A stretch of 64,000 nucleotides of DNA from JANXMY01 sp965246745 (GCA_965246745.1 OZ251980.1:868001-932000); one strand, 5' to 3'; numbered from the stretch's first letter, positions 41,787-54,629 are shown. Made by a program: numbers and translations. The notes: a model not told the origin generated them from the letters alone.

Positions 41787-43192
41787 CAGCGTTGTGTGTC
41801 CGCCGCCCGCATCGCCGAGACAATTAGCCGAAACTCGTCGTCGCGCACGGTGCGGACATCCAAGTTCAGCCAGCCGCCCGACAGCGCGGCCAGCACCGGC
41901 GGGTCGGCCCGGCGCAGGCTTTCGGCTAACTGTTCAATGCTCAAAGTCACGCTTCGGACCTGCACAATTTTGGACGCCAGCGGCACCGCCGGCAATGCCC
42001 CGCCGCCGGCAAATCCTTCGCCGTCGGCCAGCCGCGTTTCCAGCCCCGGCAGCTTTTCCAATGCGTTCCGCAGACGCCGCGCCCGCCGCGTCAGCACGTC
42101 TTTCGTCGCCGACAGCATCGTCAGCACCGGCACGGTCTCCGTGACTGTCTCGCCGTCCAAATACAGCCGCAGCGTCGCCTCGAGCGCCGCCAGGGTCATC
42201 TTGTCGGCCCGCAGCGCCCGGAACAGCGGGGCAGCCGCCATGCGCCCGACCACGTCCGCGTCGCCGAGAAGTATCCCGCACTGCGGCCCGCCGAGCAGCT
42301 TGTCCCCGCTGACCATCACCACATCCGCCCCGGCGCTCAGCGCTTCGGCCGCCGTCGGCTCGGGCGGCAGGCCGAACCGCGAGACATCTATCAGCGCCCC
42401 GGAGCCGAGGTCGTTCATCACGAGAACCCCGCGCTCCCGGCCCAGCGCCGCGAGTTCCGCCACCGACGTTTCCGACGTGAACCCGATGATTTTGTAGTTG
42501 CTTTGATGCACTTTCAGCAGAACTTTCGTATCCGCCGTGATGGCGCAGGCATAGTCGCTCAGCCGCGTCTTGTTCGTCGTCCCCACTTCCACCAAGCGCC
42601 CGCCGCACTGCACAATCACCTCGGGAACCCGGAAGCCGCCGCCGATCTCGACCAGCTCGCCGCGCGAGATAATGACTTCCCCGCCTGCCGCCACAGCAGA
42701 CAGCGCCAGCAGCACCGCCGCCGCATTGTTGTTGACGACCAGCGCCGCTTCGGCTCCGGTCAGCGTCCGTAAACTCTCTTCAATCTGTCCGCCGCGCCCG
42801 CCGCGCTTCCCCGTCGCGAGGTCCAGCTCGAGATTAGAGTAGTTTCCCGCAGCCGCCAGCACCGCTTGAACCGCCGCATCCGCCATCGGCGCACGGCCCA
42901 TGTTGGTATGAATAACAATCCCCGTCGCGTTGACCACCCGCTGCAATCGCTTTAAATCGCCGTCCCGCAGCCGCCGCCCCACAGCGCTGAGGATTGCCGC
43001 GTCATCAAACGGCGGCGCGGCGTCTCCCGCCAAAACCCGCTGCCGCAGGCAGTCTATCTCGGCCCGAATGGCTTCCAACACAGCCGAGCGCGGCATGGCT
43101 GCCGTCAGCGCCCGCGCGTGCTCGCTTTCCAGCAGCGCATGGACTTTGGGAAGATGGCGCAGGTGGACTTGGTTGTTTTCGGTCGTGGGCAT
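41786..43192 (-). CDS. selA: L-seryl-tRNA(Sec) selenium transferase
   Basis: A 468-residue PLP enzyme. Seen: VVNATGIVIHTNMGRAPMAD, NYSNLELDLATGKRGGRGGQ, VNNNAAAVLLALSAVAAGGE, VLMKVHQSN-like LLKVHQSNYKIIGF, DLGSGALIDVS and SGDKLLGGPQCGI with the PLP lysine. It converts Ser-tRNA(Sec) to Sec-tRNA(Sec) using selenophosphate. It is the first gene of selA-selB-selD-selC. A family B repeat ends about ten bases upstream of its start. Confidence 0.97.
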   Translation of the reverse strand: MPTTENNQVHLRHLPKVHALLESEHARALTAAMPRSAVLEAIRAEIDCLRQRVLAGDAAPPFDDAAILSAVGRRLRDGDLKRLQRVVNATGIVIHTNMGRAPMADAAVQAVLAAAGNYSNLELDLATGKRGGRGGQIEESLRTLTGAEAALVVNNNAAAVLLALSAVAAGGEVIISRGELVEIGGGFRVPEVIVQCGGRLVEVGTTNKTRLSDYACAITADTKVLLKVHQSNYKIIGFTSETSVAELAALGRERGVLVMNDLGSGALIDVSRFGLPPEPTAAEALSAGADVVMVSGDKLLGGPQCGILLGDADVVGRMAAAPLFRALRADKMTLAALEATLRLYLDGETVTETVPVLTMLSATKDVLTRRARRLRNALEKLPGLETRLADGEGFAGGGALPAVPLASKIVQVRSVTLSIEQLAESLRRADPPVLAALSGGWLNLDVRTVRDDEFRLIVSAMRAADTQR

Positions 43193-43202
43193 TGTTACAA
43201 GA

Positions 43203-43341
43203 CCATGACATAAATGTCACGGCTATACTGCGAAGACGCCACAAAACACCGCTTCGCGGGGTTAAGATTTATCTGTTCTGAGTGCCGCGAAGCGGTACTT
43301 TGTCGCGTCTTCGCGGTATAGCCGTGACATTTATGTCATGG
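43203..43341. repeat. Family B inverted repeat B2
   Basis: The arms begin CCATGACA-TAAA-TGTCACGG on both ends (37 bp, one mismatch). The centre has ACCGCTTCGCGGGG and GCCGCGAAGCGG. It lies between a small ORF, whose stop codon it supplies, and selA. Confidence 0.9.
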
Positions 43342-43642
43342 TTCCTAATGGCATGGGTTTCATCGCCCGTAGGCTGCCACGCTCGATTTTGACGCTCCAC
43401 GCTTCTTTGAGTGTGCGAACTTGGCCCTGTTCCCATTTGCGACTCCAATAACATGGATGAGCATTACGCCAATACAAGTACGCTGGGTGCGGTTGCCGCT
43501 CCGGCACAAGTTTCATTTGCTTGCGCCAATCCGATTCGAAGCAAGAATTTCCGGCAGGCCACTCGGTACGCGAACGACGAAGCTCAAAACGCCGTGGAAT
43601 TTGCCGCTGAGAATAACCCCTCAAGTGGCCTCTGGAATACAT
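43331..43642 (-). CDS. Small basic unknown protein coupled to moaA
   Basis: A 103-residue, Arg/Trp-rich protein starting MYSRGHLRGYSQRQIPRRFE. Its ATG is two bases after the moaA stop, with GGGGGG as a possible ribosome site. Internal WRKQMKLVPERQPHPAYLYW and NAHPCYWSRKWEQGQ look like a real fold, but I recognise no family. The last four codons and the stop (TMT-stop) are inside repeat B2. Codon use is lower in GC than moaA. Confidence 0.45.
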   Translation of the reverse strand: MYSRGHLRGYSQRQIPRRFELRRSRTEWPAGNSCFESDWRKQMKLVPERQPHPAYLYWRNAHPCYWSRKWEQGQVRTLKEAWSVKIERGSLRAMKPMPLGTMT

Positions 43643-43644
43643 TA

Positions 43645-44667
43645 TCACCCCCCAATATGCGACATCTCGACTTTGGGGCGGCGGGCGGTTTCTTCGGTGC
43701 GTATCTCCGAGTAGCGGTCGGTGCGCCCCGCCCAGACGCCGCGCAGGGCATCGGCAATCTCGGCGTCGGACGCGCCGCCGCGCAGGAGTTCCCGGAAGTC
43801 GTAGCCGTCGTCGGCAAACAGGCAGGTGTAAAGCCGGCCTTCGGCGGACACGCGGGCGCGGGTGCAGCCGCCGCAGAAGGGCTGCGTGACCGACGTAATA
43901 ACGCCGATCTCGCCGCCGCTGGCGTAGCGGTAGCGCCGGGCGACTTCGCCGGGATAGGCTGGCGCGATGGGTTCTAAAGGCATCTCGGCGGAGATGCGGC
44001 GGATAATCTCGGACGCGGGAACCACGTCGGCAAGCTGCCAGCCGTTCGTCGCGCCGACATCCATAAACTCGATAAAACGCAGAATGCAAGGAGTTTTGTG
44101 GAAGTAGCGGGCCATCGGGACGACCGAGTCTTCGTTGACGCCCCGCTTGACTACCATGTTGATCTTAATCGGGCCGAGACCGACTTCCGACGCCGCTGCG
44201 ATGCCGTCGAGGACGCGCCCGACGGGGAACGACACGTCGTTCATCGCTTGGAACACCGCGTCGTCAAGCGAGTCGAGGCTGACCGTAACACGGTTGAGGC
44301 CCGCGTCTTTGAGCGCCGACGCTTTTCGGACCAAAAGCGAGCCGTTGGTGGTCAGCGTCAAATCGCGCAGGCCGTCAATCTGCGAAAGCTGACCTACTAA
44401 CTTTTCAATATCGCGGCGCAGCAGCGGCTCGCCGCCCGTCAAACGGATTTTCTCGACGCCCAAACCGACGGCGATTTGCGACAATCGCGTGATTTCTTCA
44501 AAGCTCAAAAGCTGACGCGGCGGCAGAAACGCAAACTCGCGCCCGAACACTTCTTTCGGCATGCAATAGGTACACCGGAAATTGCAGCGGTCGGTGACGG
44601 AAACACGTAAATCGCGCAGGGGACGGCGCAGCGTGTCCAAAACGGGCAGCGGGATCGGGGCGAACAT
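43645..44667 (-). CDS. moaA: GTP 3',8-cyclase (molybdenum cofactor synthesis)
   Basis: A 340-residue radical SAM enzyme. The N-terminal cluster motif is in VSVTDRCNFRCTYCMPKEVF, then KIRLTGGEPLLRRDIE; the C-terminal cluster ligands are in FCGGCTRARVSAEGRLYTCL. The two C-terminal glycines essential in MoaA are kept (SHIGG). With MoaC it makes cyclic pyranopterin from GTP. The start is six bases from a TAGAAT box (44674-44679, minus strand): leaderless. Confidence 0.96.
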   Translation of the reverse strand: MFAPIPLPVLDTLRRPLRDLRVSVTDRCNFRCTYCMPKEVFGREFAFLPPRQLLSFEEITRLSQIAVGLGVEKIRLTGGEPLLRRDIEKLVGQLSQIDGLRDLTLTTNGSLLVRKASALKDAGLNRVTVSLDSLDDAVFQAMNDVSFPVGRVLDGIAAASEVGLGPIKINMVVKRGVNEDSVVPMARYFHKTPCILRFIEFMDVGATNGWQLADVVPASEIIRRISAEMPLEPIAPAYPGEVARRYRYASGGEIGVITSVTQPFCGGCTRARVSAEGRLYTCLFADDGYDFRELLRGGASDAEIADALRGVWAGRTDRYSEIRTEETARRPKVEMSHIGG

Positions 44668-44834
44668 ATGCGTATTCTACCCGGAAAACAGGGCGAACAA
44701 CTGCGTCCGAAAAAGGCGGCTGAACCGATTGACGGCGGCGCGTATGTTATGCTACAATCTTTGTCCGAACGCTGATTTTCGCCCCGAGACGCCGAATTCT
44801 GTACGCTTGCTTTAGAAGAGGAACCGCTTCCGCA

Positions 44835-49433
<4,599 letters not shown>

Positions 49434-49451
49434 GCGCACGGGAAAAGCGAG

Positions 49452-49622
49452 AGAAGCGAGGAAGTGAACTTCTCTATGCCTTCGGCATTACTTCGTATCT
49501 GCTGAATAGCATCCTTCGGATGTAGGACTAGTACGCGTTCGGCTTTCCTCTCATCCGAAGGATGCCATTCAGCAGATACGAAGTAATGCCGAAGGCATAG
49601 AGAAGTTTACTTCCTCGCTTCT
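49452..49622. repeat. Family E long inverted repeat between gltB and gltD
   Basis: Arms of about 71 bp match with two mismatches around a loop of about 29 bases. Each arm contains mini-hairpins: GAAG-TGAA-CTTC (GAAG-TAAA-CTTC in the right arm), TGC-CTTCGG-CA and CATC-CTTCGG-ATG. It may attenuate transcription into gltD. Confidence 0.9.
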
Positions 49623-49666
49623 GCCCTCGCGTCCTTCCCTTCATTCTTATTTAGAAACAACCACAC

Positions 49667-51151
49667 ATGGGAAAACCGACCGGATTTATTGAATACCTGC
49701 GCGAGCTGCCGCTTGACCGCACCGCCGCCGAGCGCATCAAAGACTGGAAAGAGTTCCACCTGCACCTCGGCGAGCACAAGCTGCGCGAGCAGGGCGCACG
49801 CTGTATGGACTGCGGCATTCCCTTCTGCCACACCGGCAGCACGCTGAACGGCATGGCGTCGGGCTGCCCGATCAACAATCTGATCCCCGAATGGAACGAC
49901 TTGGTGTACCGGGGCCTTTGGCGCGAGGCTTTGGACCGCCTGCACAAAACCAACAACTTCCCGGAGTTCACCGGACGGGTCTGCCCCGCGCCGTGCGAAG
50001 GCGCGTGCGTCCTCGGCATCACCGGCCCGGCCGTGACCATCAAAAACATCGAATGCGCGATTATTGATAAAGGCTTTGCCGAAGGCTGGGTGGTCGCCGA
50101 GCCGCCGCAGACACGCACCGGCAAGCGGGTCGCCGTGGTCGGCTCCGGCCCGGCGGGCCTGTGCGCCGCCGCGCAGCTCAACAAAGCGGGGCATCTCGTC
50201 ACGGTGTTCGAGCGCGGCGACCGTGTGGGCGGGCTGCTGACCTACGGCATTCCCAACATGAAGCTCGGCAAGGAGCTGGTGGACCGGCGCGTCCGGCTGA
50301 TGGAGCAGGAAGGGATCGCGTTTCTGACCAGCACCGAAGTCGGCAGGGACTATGCCGCCGAGCTGCTCTTGAAAGAGTTCGACGCCGTGGTTCTTGCGAC
50401 CGGGGCCACGAAGCCGCGCGGCCTGGCCCAGATTGAAGGCGGCGATCTCCACGGCATCCACTACGCGATGGACTTTCTGACCGCCAACACGCAGAACGTC
50501 CTCGACGGTGCGCCCAGCCCGCGCTTTGTGTCCGCCGAAGGCAAAGACGTGGTGGTGATCGGCGGCGGCGACACGGGAACCGACTGCGTCGGGACTTCCA
50601 TGCGCCACGGGTGCCGCTCTTTGGTGCAGCTAGAAATCCTGCCCAAGCCGCCGCTGTCCCGCGCCCCCGACAACCCGTGGCCGCAGTGGCCGAAAGTCTA
50701 CCGCTTGGACTATGGCCAGGAGGAAGCGCTGGCCGTCTTCGGCTCCGACCCGCGCGTTTACTGCACCACCGCGAAGAAGTTTGTCGGCGACAGCGACGGT
50801 CATGTCAAGGAAGTCCACACGGTCGGGATTGACTGGCAGCACGACGACAATGGGCGCTTCGTGCCCGTGGAAGTCCCCGGCACCGAGCGCGTTTCGCCTG
50901 CCCAAGTGATTCTTCTGGCGATGGGCTTTGTCGGCCCGGAAGACACGCTGCTTTCGCAGCTTGGGGTCGCCCGCGACCCGCGCTCGAATGTCTCGGCCAA
51001 GTACGGCGACTACGCGACTTCCATTCCCGGCGTCTTCGCGGCGGGCGACGCCCGGCGCGGCCAAAGCCTGGTCGTCTGGGCGTTCAACGAAGGCCGGGGC
51101 GCGGCCCGCGAATGCGACCGCTTCTTGATGGGCGAAACCACGCTGCCGTAG
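49667..51151 (+). CDS. gltD: Glutamate synthase small subunit
   Basis: A 494-residue electron-transfer subunit. Iron-sulfur motifs: RCMDCGIPFCH, SGCPINNLIPEWNDLVYRGL and CPAPCEGACVLG. FAD site VAVVGSGPAGLCAAAQLNKA, NADPH site VVIGGGDTGTDCVG and a final GVFAAGDARRGQSLVVWA. It supplies electrons from NADPH to GltB. The ATG has no strong ribosome site; a long inverted repeat separates it from gltB. Confidence 0.97.
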   Translation: MGKPTGFIEYLRELPLDRTAAERIKDWKEFHLHLGEHKLREQGARCMDCGIPFCHTGSTLNGMASGCPINNLIPEWNDLVYRGLWREALDRLHKTNNFPEFTGRVCPAPCEGACVLGITGPAVTIKNIECAIIDKGFAEGWVVAEPPQTRTGKRVAVVGSGPAGLCAAAQLNKAGHLVTVFERGDRVGGLLTYGIPNMKLGKELVDRRVRLMEQEGIAFLTSTEVGRDYAAELLLKEFDAVVLATGATKPRGLAQIEGGDLHGIHYAMDFLTANTQNVLDGAPSPRFVSAEGKDVVVIGGGDTGTDCVGTSMRHGCRSLVQLEILPKPPLSRAPDNPWPQWPKVYRLDYGQEEALAVFGSDPRVYCTTAKKFVGDSDGHVKEVHTVGIDWQHDDNGRFVPVEVPGTERVSPAQVILLAMGFVGPEDTLLSQLGVARDPRSNVSAKYGDYATSIPGVFAAGDARRGQSLVVWAFNEGRGAARECDRFLMGETTLP

Positions 51152-51198
51152 GGGCCGGCCTCCGTGCCTGCCCTTCCTGTCCTTCAGCGCTTTTTGCA

Positions 51199-51237
51199 TT
51201 GACACTTGCGGCCAAAAATGGTAAACTGTTGTTACCA
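51199..51237 (+). promoter_or_regulatory. hrcA promoter with overlapping palindrome
   Basis: TTGACA (51199-51204), 17 bases, TAAACT (51222-51227). The palindrome TGGTAA-N7-TTACCA (51219-51237) covers the -10 box and start site. It is not the usual CIRCE element. It could be the site of self-repression. Confidence 0.6.
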
Positions 51238-51239
51238 CC

Positions 51240-52289
51240 ATGGAACTGGATGAACGCAAGCAGAAAATACTCGGCGCTGTTGTCCGCGATTATGTTGAAA
51301 CCGTCAAGCCGCTCGGCAGCGAGGAACTCGCGGCGCGGCACCGCTGGGGCATCAAAAGCGCGACCATTCGCAATGAGCTGGCGGAATTGTCCGAGCTGGG
51401 CCTGCTGCGGCAGCCGCACACCAGCGCCGGACGCATCCCGTCGGATTTAGGCTACCGCTTTTATGTGGACCATTTGATGGCGTCCGCGCCGGAAACCGAC
51501 ATGTCCCTGCCGGTTTTGGCCGAAGAAGACCGGGCGCTCGAAATGGAGCGGCTGCTGCGCCGCACCTGCGCCCTGCTGACCCAAACAACTTCGTACACAT
51601 CGGTCGCGACGCCCCCCCGGCCCGCCGACACGCAGGTGTCCCAAGTGTTTGTCACGCCCGCCGGCGACGACCGCCTGCTGATTGTGCTGATTTTGAGCAC
51701 CGGCCAGGTCGAAAACCGCCTGCTTTGCCCCGCGCCGGCGGAAGCGGCGGCGGCGACCCCGGCCGATTTAAACGCGGTGGCAAGCGCCCTGCATGCCGCG
51801 CTGGCCGGGCAGGACTTGGACACGCTGCCCGAAGCCCGCCTGCCTGCCCCCGCCGAGTTTGCGCCGCCGCTGCGGGCGCTGTACACGGCCCTGCTCGATG
51901 CCGCCCGGCAGATGGTCCGGCACGCCGCCGATGACGACAGCATTTATTTGGAAGGCGCAAGCGAAATCCTGCGTCAGCCCGAGTTCAAAGATGTCGCCAA
52001 AATTGAGTGCGTTTTGAAAACGTTGCAGCGCGGGACCCTGCTGTTCCAAACCCTGTCGCGGGCGCTGCTCGGGGCGGATGTCACCGTCGTCATCGGCGCG
52101 GAAAACCATGTGCCCGCCATGACCGAATGCAGCGTCGTGTCGGCGTCGTACTATGTCGGCACCCGCAGGCGCGGCACCCTCGGGGTGGTCGGCCCGACCC
52201 GCATGGACTACGACCGGGCCGTTCCCGCCGTCGGCTTTTTTTCCCGCACCCTCAGCCGCACGCTCACCCGCCTGGCCGGGCTTTCCTGA
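51240..52289 (+). CDS. hrcA: Heat-shock repressor HrcA
   Basis: A 349-residue regulator with N-terminal winged helix (RKQKILGAVVRDYVETVKPL, IKSATIRNELAELSELGLLR, QPHTSAGRIPSDLGYRFYVD) and the HrcA GAF-like domain (LLTQTTSYTSVATPP; CSVVSASYYVGTRRRGTLGV; VGPTRMDY). HrcA represses groE/dnaK operons and is kept active by GroEL. No chaperone genes follow in the window. It is first in its transcript; the secreted protein gene downstream is separated by a short tandem repeat. Confidence 0.93.
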   Translation: MELDERKQKILGAVVRDYVETVKPLGSEELAARHRWGIKSATIRNELAELSELGLLRQPHTSAGRIPSDLGYRFYVDHLMASAPETDMSLPVLAEEDRALEMERLLRRTCALLTQTTSYTSVATPPRPADTQVSQVFVTPAGDDRLLIVLILSTGQVENRLLCPAPAEAAAATPADLNAVASALHAALAGQDLDTLPEARLPAPAEFAPPLRALYTALLDAARQMVRHAADDDSIYLEGASEILRQPEFKDVAKIECVLKTLQRGTLLFQTLSRALLGADVTVVIGAENHVPAMTECSVVSASYYVGTRRRGTLGVVGPTRMDYDRAVPAVGFFSRTLSRTLTRLAGLS

Positions 52290-52320
52290 CGCCGGGCTTT
52301 CCTGACGCCGGGCTTTCCTG
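52275..52320 (+). repeat. 16-bp tandem repeat over the hrcA stop
   Basis: GCCGGGCTTTCCTGAC is present at 52275, 52291 and (14 bases) 52307. The hrcA stop codon is in the first unit. Confidence 0.85.
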
Positions 52321-52354
52321 TCGGCGGCAGGTATTTATTGGAGGAGACCGTCTT

Positions 52355-53167
52355 TTGCTGCCTATCCGTCCCCTGCTCTGCCTGCTGTTGACCGCCGCCG
52401 CGCCGGCCTTCGGAGCGCCGGCCGTCCTGCCGGCCCCAGCCGCCGCGCCGCGCGTGGACCTGCTGCCGCTGAAAAAAGCGCTGGCCCCGCTGTCTTCCGC
52501 CGGGACCCTCGAAACGCATTCCACACTTCGCATGACGGCGGTGACACAGGGCTTGTCGGTGACGCTGCGCGAGGATTTGCAGATTGTTTCGCGCCGCCCC
52601 GGCTTGTTTCGGTCGAAGATTGTGCAGCATGCGTCGGTGTTCGGCCCGCAAACCCGCCTGGAAGTGGTTTCCAACGGCCTGTCGGTCTGGACCTTCCGGC
52701 CCGGCCAGCGCCGGTATTCGGTTTCGACCCCGGCGGCCTTCAAGGGAGCCGACGAAGATGTTTCGACCCTGGGCCTGGCGGTCGGCGGCCTTTCGCTCGG
52801 CGAAGCCGGCAGCCTGGCCGACGCATTCCAAAGCATCACACCGTCCAACAGCGCCGACGTGGCTTCCCTGCTGGCCGAACAAGGCGTCTTGCTGTCCCGC
52901 ACCACCCAGTCGGCGGCGGGAATGGACGATTATGTCTACAGCCTGACGCTCCCCAAGCAAAACTTGACGTACAAATTTTATGTCAGCACGCAGTCGTCGG
53001 CGCTGGTTCGCATAGACCTCGCCGGAATCTACGGCGGCATTCAGGCGACCTACCGCGAGGACATCGCGAGCCTGACCTCTCAGCCGCCGCCGCCGCCGTC
53101 CACATTTGTTTTCACCCCGCCCCCCGGTGCCGCCAAATTCCCCGTCGTTCCGGTCAACCCCTACTAG
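52355..53167 (+). CDS. Secreted LolA/DUF2092-like protein
   Basis: About 270 residues from TTG, chosen because GGAGGAG lies eight bases upstream and the signal peptide (PIRPLLCLLLTAAAPAFGAP) begins there. The mature part looks like the LolA/LolB beta-shell fold: TLRMTAVTQGLSVTLREDLQ, FRSKIVQHASVFGP, RLEVVSNGLSVWTFRPGQRR and later LTYKFYVSTQSSALVRIDLA. Such proteins bind lipids or lipoproteins in the periplasm. The C-terminus is Pro-rich. The exact family is uncertain. Confidence 0.65.
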   Translation: MLPIRPLLCLLLTAAAPAFGAPAVLPAPAAAPRVDLLPLKKALAPLSSAGTLETHSTLRMTAVTQGLSVTLREDLQIVSRRPGLFRSKIVQHASVFGPQTRLEVVSNGLSVWTFRPGQRRYSVSTPAAFKGADEDVSTLGLAVGGLSLGEAGSLADAFQSITPSNSADVASLLAEQGVLLSRTTQSAAGMDDYVYSLTLPKQNLTYKFYVSTQSSALVRIDLAGIYGGIQATYREDIASLTSQPPPPPSTFVFTPPPGAAKFPVVPVNPY

Positions 53168-53197
53168 CTGCATCTCTTTTTCCGGCCCGGCGTTTCC

Positions 53198-53227
53198 TTG
53201 ACAGGCCGCCCCGATTTTCGGTATACT
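53198..53227 (+). promoter_or_regulatory. rrf2 promoter
   Basis: TTGACA (53198-53203), 18 bases, TATACT (53222-53227). A leader with GGAAAGGAG follows before the ATG at 53253. Confidence 0.8.
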
Positions 53228-53252
53228 CTTGAGGAAAGGAGTTCTGCGAATC

Positions 53253-53762
53253 ATGCTGAGTCTGTCCAAACGCGCCGATTACGCCCTCCTTGCGCTGTCC
53301 CATCTGGCCGCCGTGCAGGCCGCCGAGCCGGCCCGGTTAGTCAACACCAAAGAAATCGCCGAGCAGTATGAGCTGCCCGCCGAGCTGCTCGCCAAGCTGC
53401 TGCAAACCCTGGCCCGCGCGGGCATTGTGGCATCGCACCCCGGCCCGACCGGCGGCTACCGCCTGCTGCGAGCGCCGAGCGCCATTTCCGTCGCCGAGAT
53501 CGTCGCCGCCATTGACGGCCCGCTGGCGATCCTGCCCTGCTCCAACGGTCAAGGGGAAAGCTGCAAGCAGTTCAGCCGCTGCACGATCCGCGACCCGATG
53601 CACGAGATCGAGCGCCGGGTCAAAAGTCTTTTGATGGAGATCACCCTGGCCGATGTCGGCGGCATCAGCCCGTCGCCCGAGGGTGGCCTGGGCGAACCCG
53701 ACTGGTCCGCTTTGCCTGATTTCTCCACCCGCCGCTTCGCCGCCGGCCTGCCGATGGGGTAA
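53253..53762 (+). CDS. Rrf2/IscR-type iron-sulfur regulator
   Basis: A 169-residue winged-helix protein: MLSLSKRADYALLALSHLAA, EIAEQYELPAELLAKLLQTL, GPTGGYRLLRAPSAISVAEI. The cluster-binding loop has three Cys in PCSNGQGESCKQFSRC (spacing 7 and 5; IscR has 5 and 5), suggesting a 2Fe-2S or 4Fe-4S cluster. It probably senses iron-sulfur status and controls the cysteine desulfurase gene downstream, from which it is now separated by a toxin-antitoxin cassette. Confidence 0.88.
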   Translation: MLSLSKRADYALLALSHLAAVQAAEPARLVNTKEIAEQYELPAELLAKLLQTLARAGIVASHPGPTGGYRLLRAPSAISVAEIVAAIDGPLAILPCSNGQGESCKQFSRCTIRDPMHEIERRVKSLLMEITLADVGGISPSPEGGLGEPDWSALPDFSTRRFAAGLPMG

Positions 53763-53917
53763 TGATTTTGCATGACAACAGGATGCTTTACGACAGCAAT
53801 AGCCAAGCAGAGAACGCTATACTAACGCGGTAAAATACTTGTGGAGAGTTAGTAGACAAATTCGCAAAAGTTTATCGCGCTCAAAACCCAGTATCTCCTT
53901 AGCCTTGCCAACCTACG

Positions 53918-54017
53918 GCCTAATAGTGCGCTGCACCAGACGCCCCCACCGACGGTGTCTGGGTATTGTCGGCAGTTTTGCTTGTGCAGGCGTCGCCGGT
54001 GAGCTTTAGCGTTAGGT
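53918..54017 (+). other. attC-like site (integron cassette recombination site)
   Basis: It starts GCCTAAT and ends GTTAGGT, like the R'' and R' core boxes of attC. The outer arms pair imperfectly over about 28 bases, with GCTGCACC opposite GCT-CACC leaving one unpaired G, as in attC extrahelical bases. Length is 100 bp. No gene is seen in 53763-54072 apart from this site. Confidence 0.55.
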
Positions 54018-54060
54018 CGCAAACCTGTCCCTCACTAAGCAAGTCACATTGGCGATGTGC

Positions 54061-54066
54061 TATAAT
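54061..54066 (+). promoter_or_regulatory. -10 box of the cassette BrnT gene
   Basis: TATAAT six bases before GTG at 54073; leaderless. Confidence 0.6.
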
Positions 54067-54072
54067 AATACT

Positions 54073-54348
54073 GTGGAACTTCGTTTTCATTGGGATGACG
54101 CCAAATCCCGCAGCAACCAAGCAAAACATCGTGTTTCTTTTGCAGAAGCGGCCACCGTCTTTGGCGACCCTCTTTCTGTCCTCATTCCTGACCCGCTCCA
54201 TTCCGAAGACGAAGAGCGCTGGACGCTTTTGGGTCAATCTCAACGTCAGCGTTTGCTGGTGGTGGTTCATACCGAAAGAGACGGCGCAATCCGCTTGATC
54301 AGCGCACGGCCGGCGACTGCGAAGGAAAAAAAGAATTATGAAGAATAA
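54073..54348 (+). CDS. BrnT-family toxin in a cassette-like unit
   Basis: About 91 residues from the GTG at 54073: VELRFHWDDAKSRSNQAKHR, VSFAEAATVFGDP, RLISARPATAKEKKNYEE, the BrnT pattern. The start is chosen because a TATAAT lies six bases upstream. The cognate antitoxin gene overlaps its end by 11 bases. This is a third, more divergent BrnT pair in the window, flanked by attC-like sequences. Confidence 0.85.
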   Translation: MELRFHWDDAKSRSNQAKHRVSFAEAATVFGDPLSVLIPDPLHSEDEERWTLLGQSQRQRLLVVVHTERDGAIRLISARPATAKEKKNYEE

Positions 54349-54583
54349 TGCGGCTGAGGTCAGCTCTGACCCGGAAATGCTGGAGGAATATGATTTTCAG
54401 GGGGGGCGACGCGGCGTGTATGCGGCGCGGTATGCGGAAGGAACGAACTTAGTTGCGCTTTCACCGGATATTGCCGCCGTGTTTCCTGATTCGGAGTCTG
54501 TGAATGAGGCGCTTCGTACATTGGTGAGGGCCGCGCGACGAAGTATCAAAGCAAAGCCGCACCAAAAGCGCGAAACGGCCTAA
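54338..54583 (+). CDS. BrnA-like antitoxin in a cassette-like unit
   Basis: An 81-residue partner of the upstream BrnT: MLEEYDFQGGRRGVYAARYA, then ALSPDIAAVFPDSESVNEAL and a basic tail (RSIKAKPHQKRETA). Layout matches the antitoxins at 35-36 kb (VFxxSExVNxALR). Its TAA stop lies inside a GCCTAAC core box, as is typical of integron cassette genes. Confidence 0.8.
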   Translation: MKNNAAEVSSDPEMLEEYDFQGGRRGVYAARYAEGTNLVALSPDIAAVFPDSESVNEALRTLVRAARRSIKAKPHQKRETA

Positions 54584-54620
54584 CAGTGCGCGGCACCGGA
54601 CACCGGCAGCCTCGCCGGAT
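54578..54620 (+). other. Half attC-like site
   Basis: GCCTAACAGTGCGCGGCACC resembles the left half of the site at 53918 (GCCTAATAGTGCGCTGCACC). No matching GTTRRRY right half follows before the cysteine desulfurase gene. Confidence 0.45.
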
Positions 54621-54629
54621 AATTAAGTG

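Noticed and set aside
40046..42144. Long plus-strand open frames opposite selB and selA
   Set aside because: Low-complexity Arg/Pro/Ser-rich antisense frames; the minus strand has complete SelB and SelA motifs.
51160..51240. CIRCE operator upstream of hrcA
   Set aside because: The TTAGCACTC/GAGTGCTAA halves are absent.
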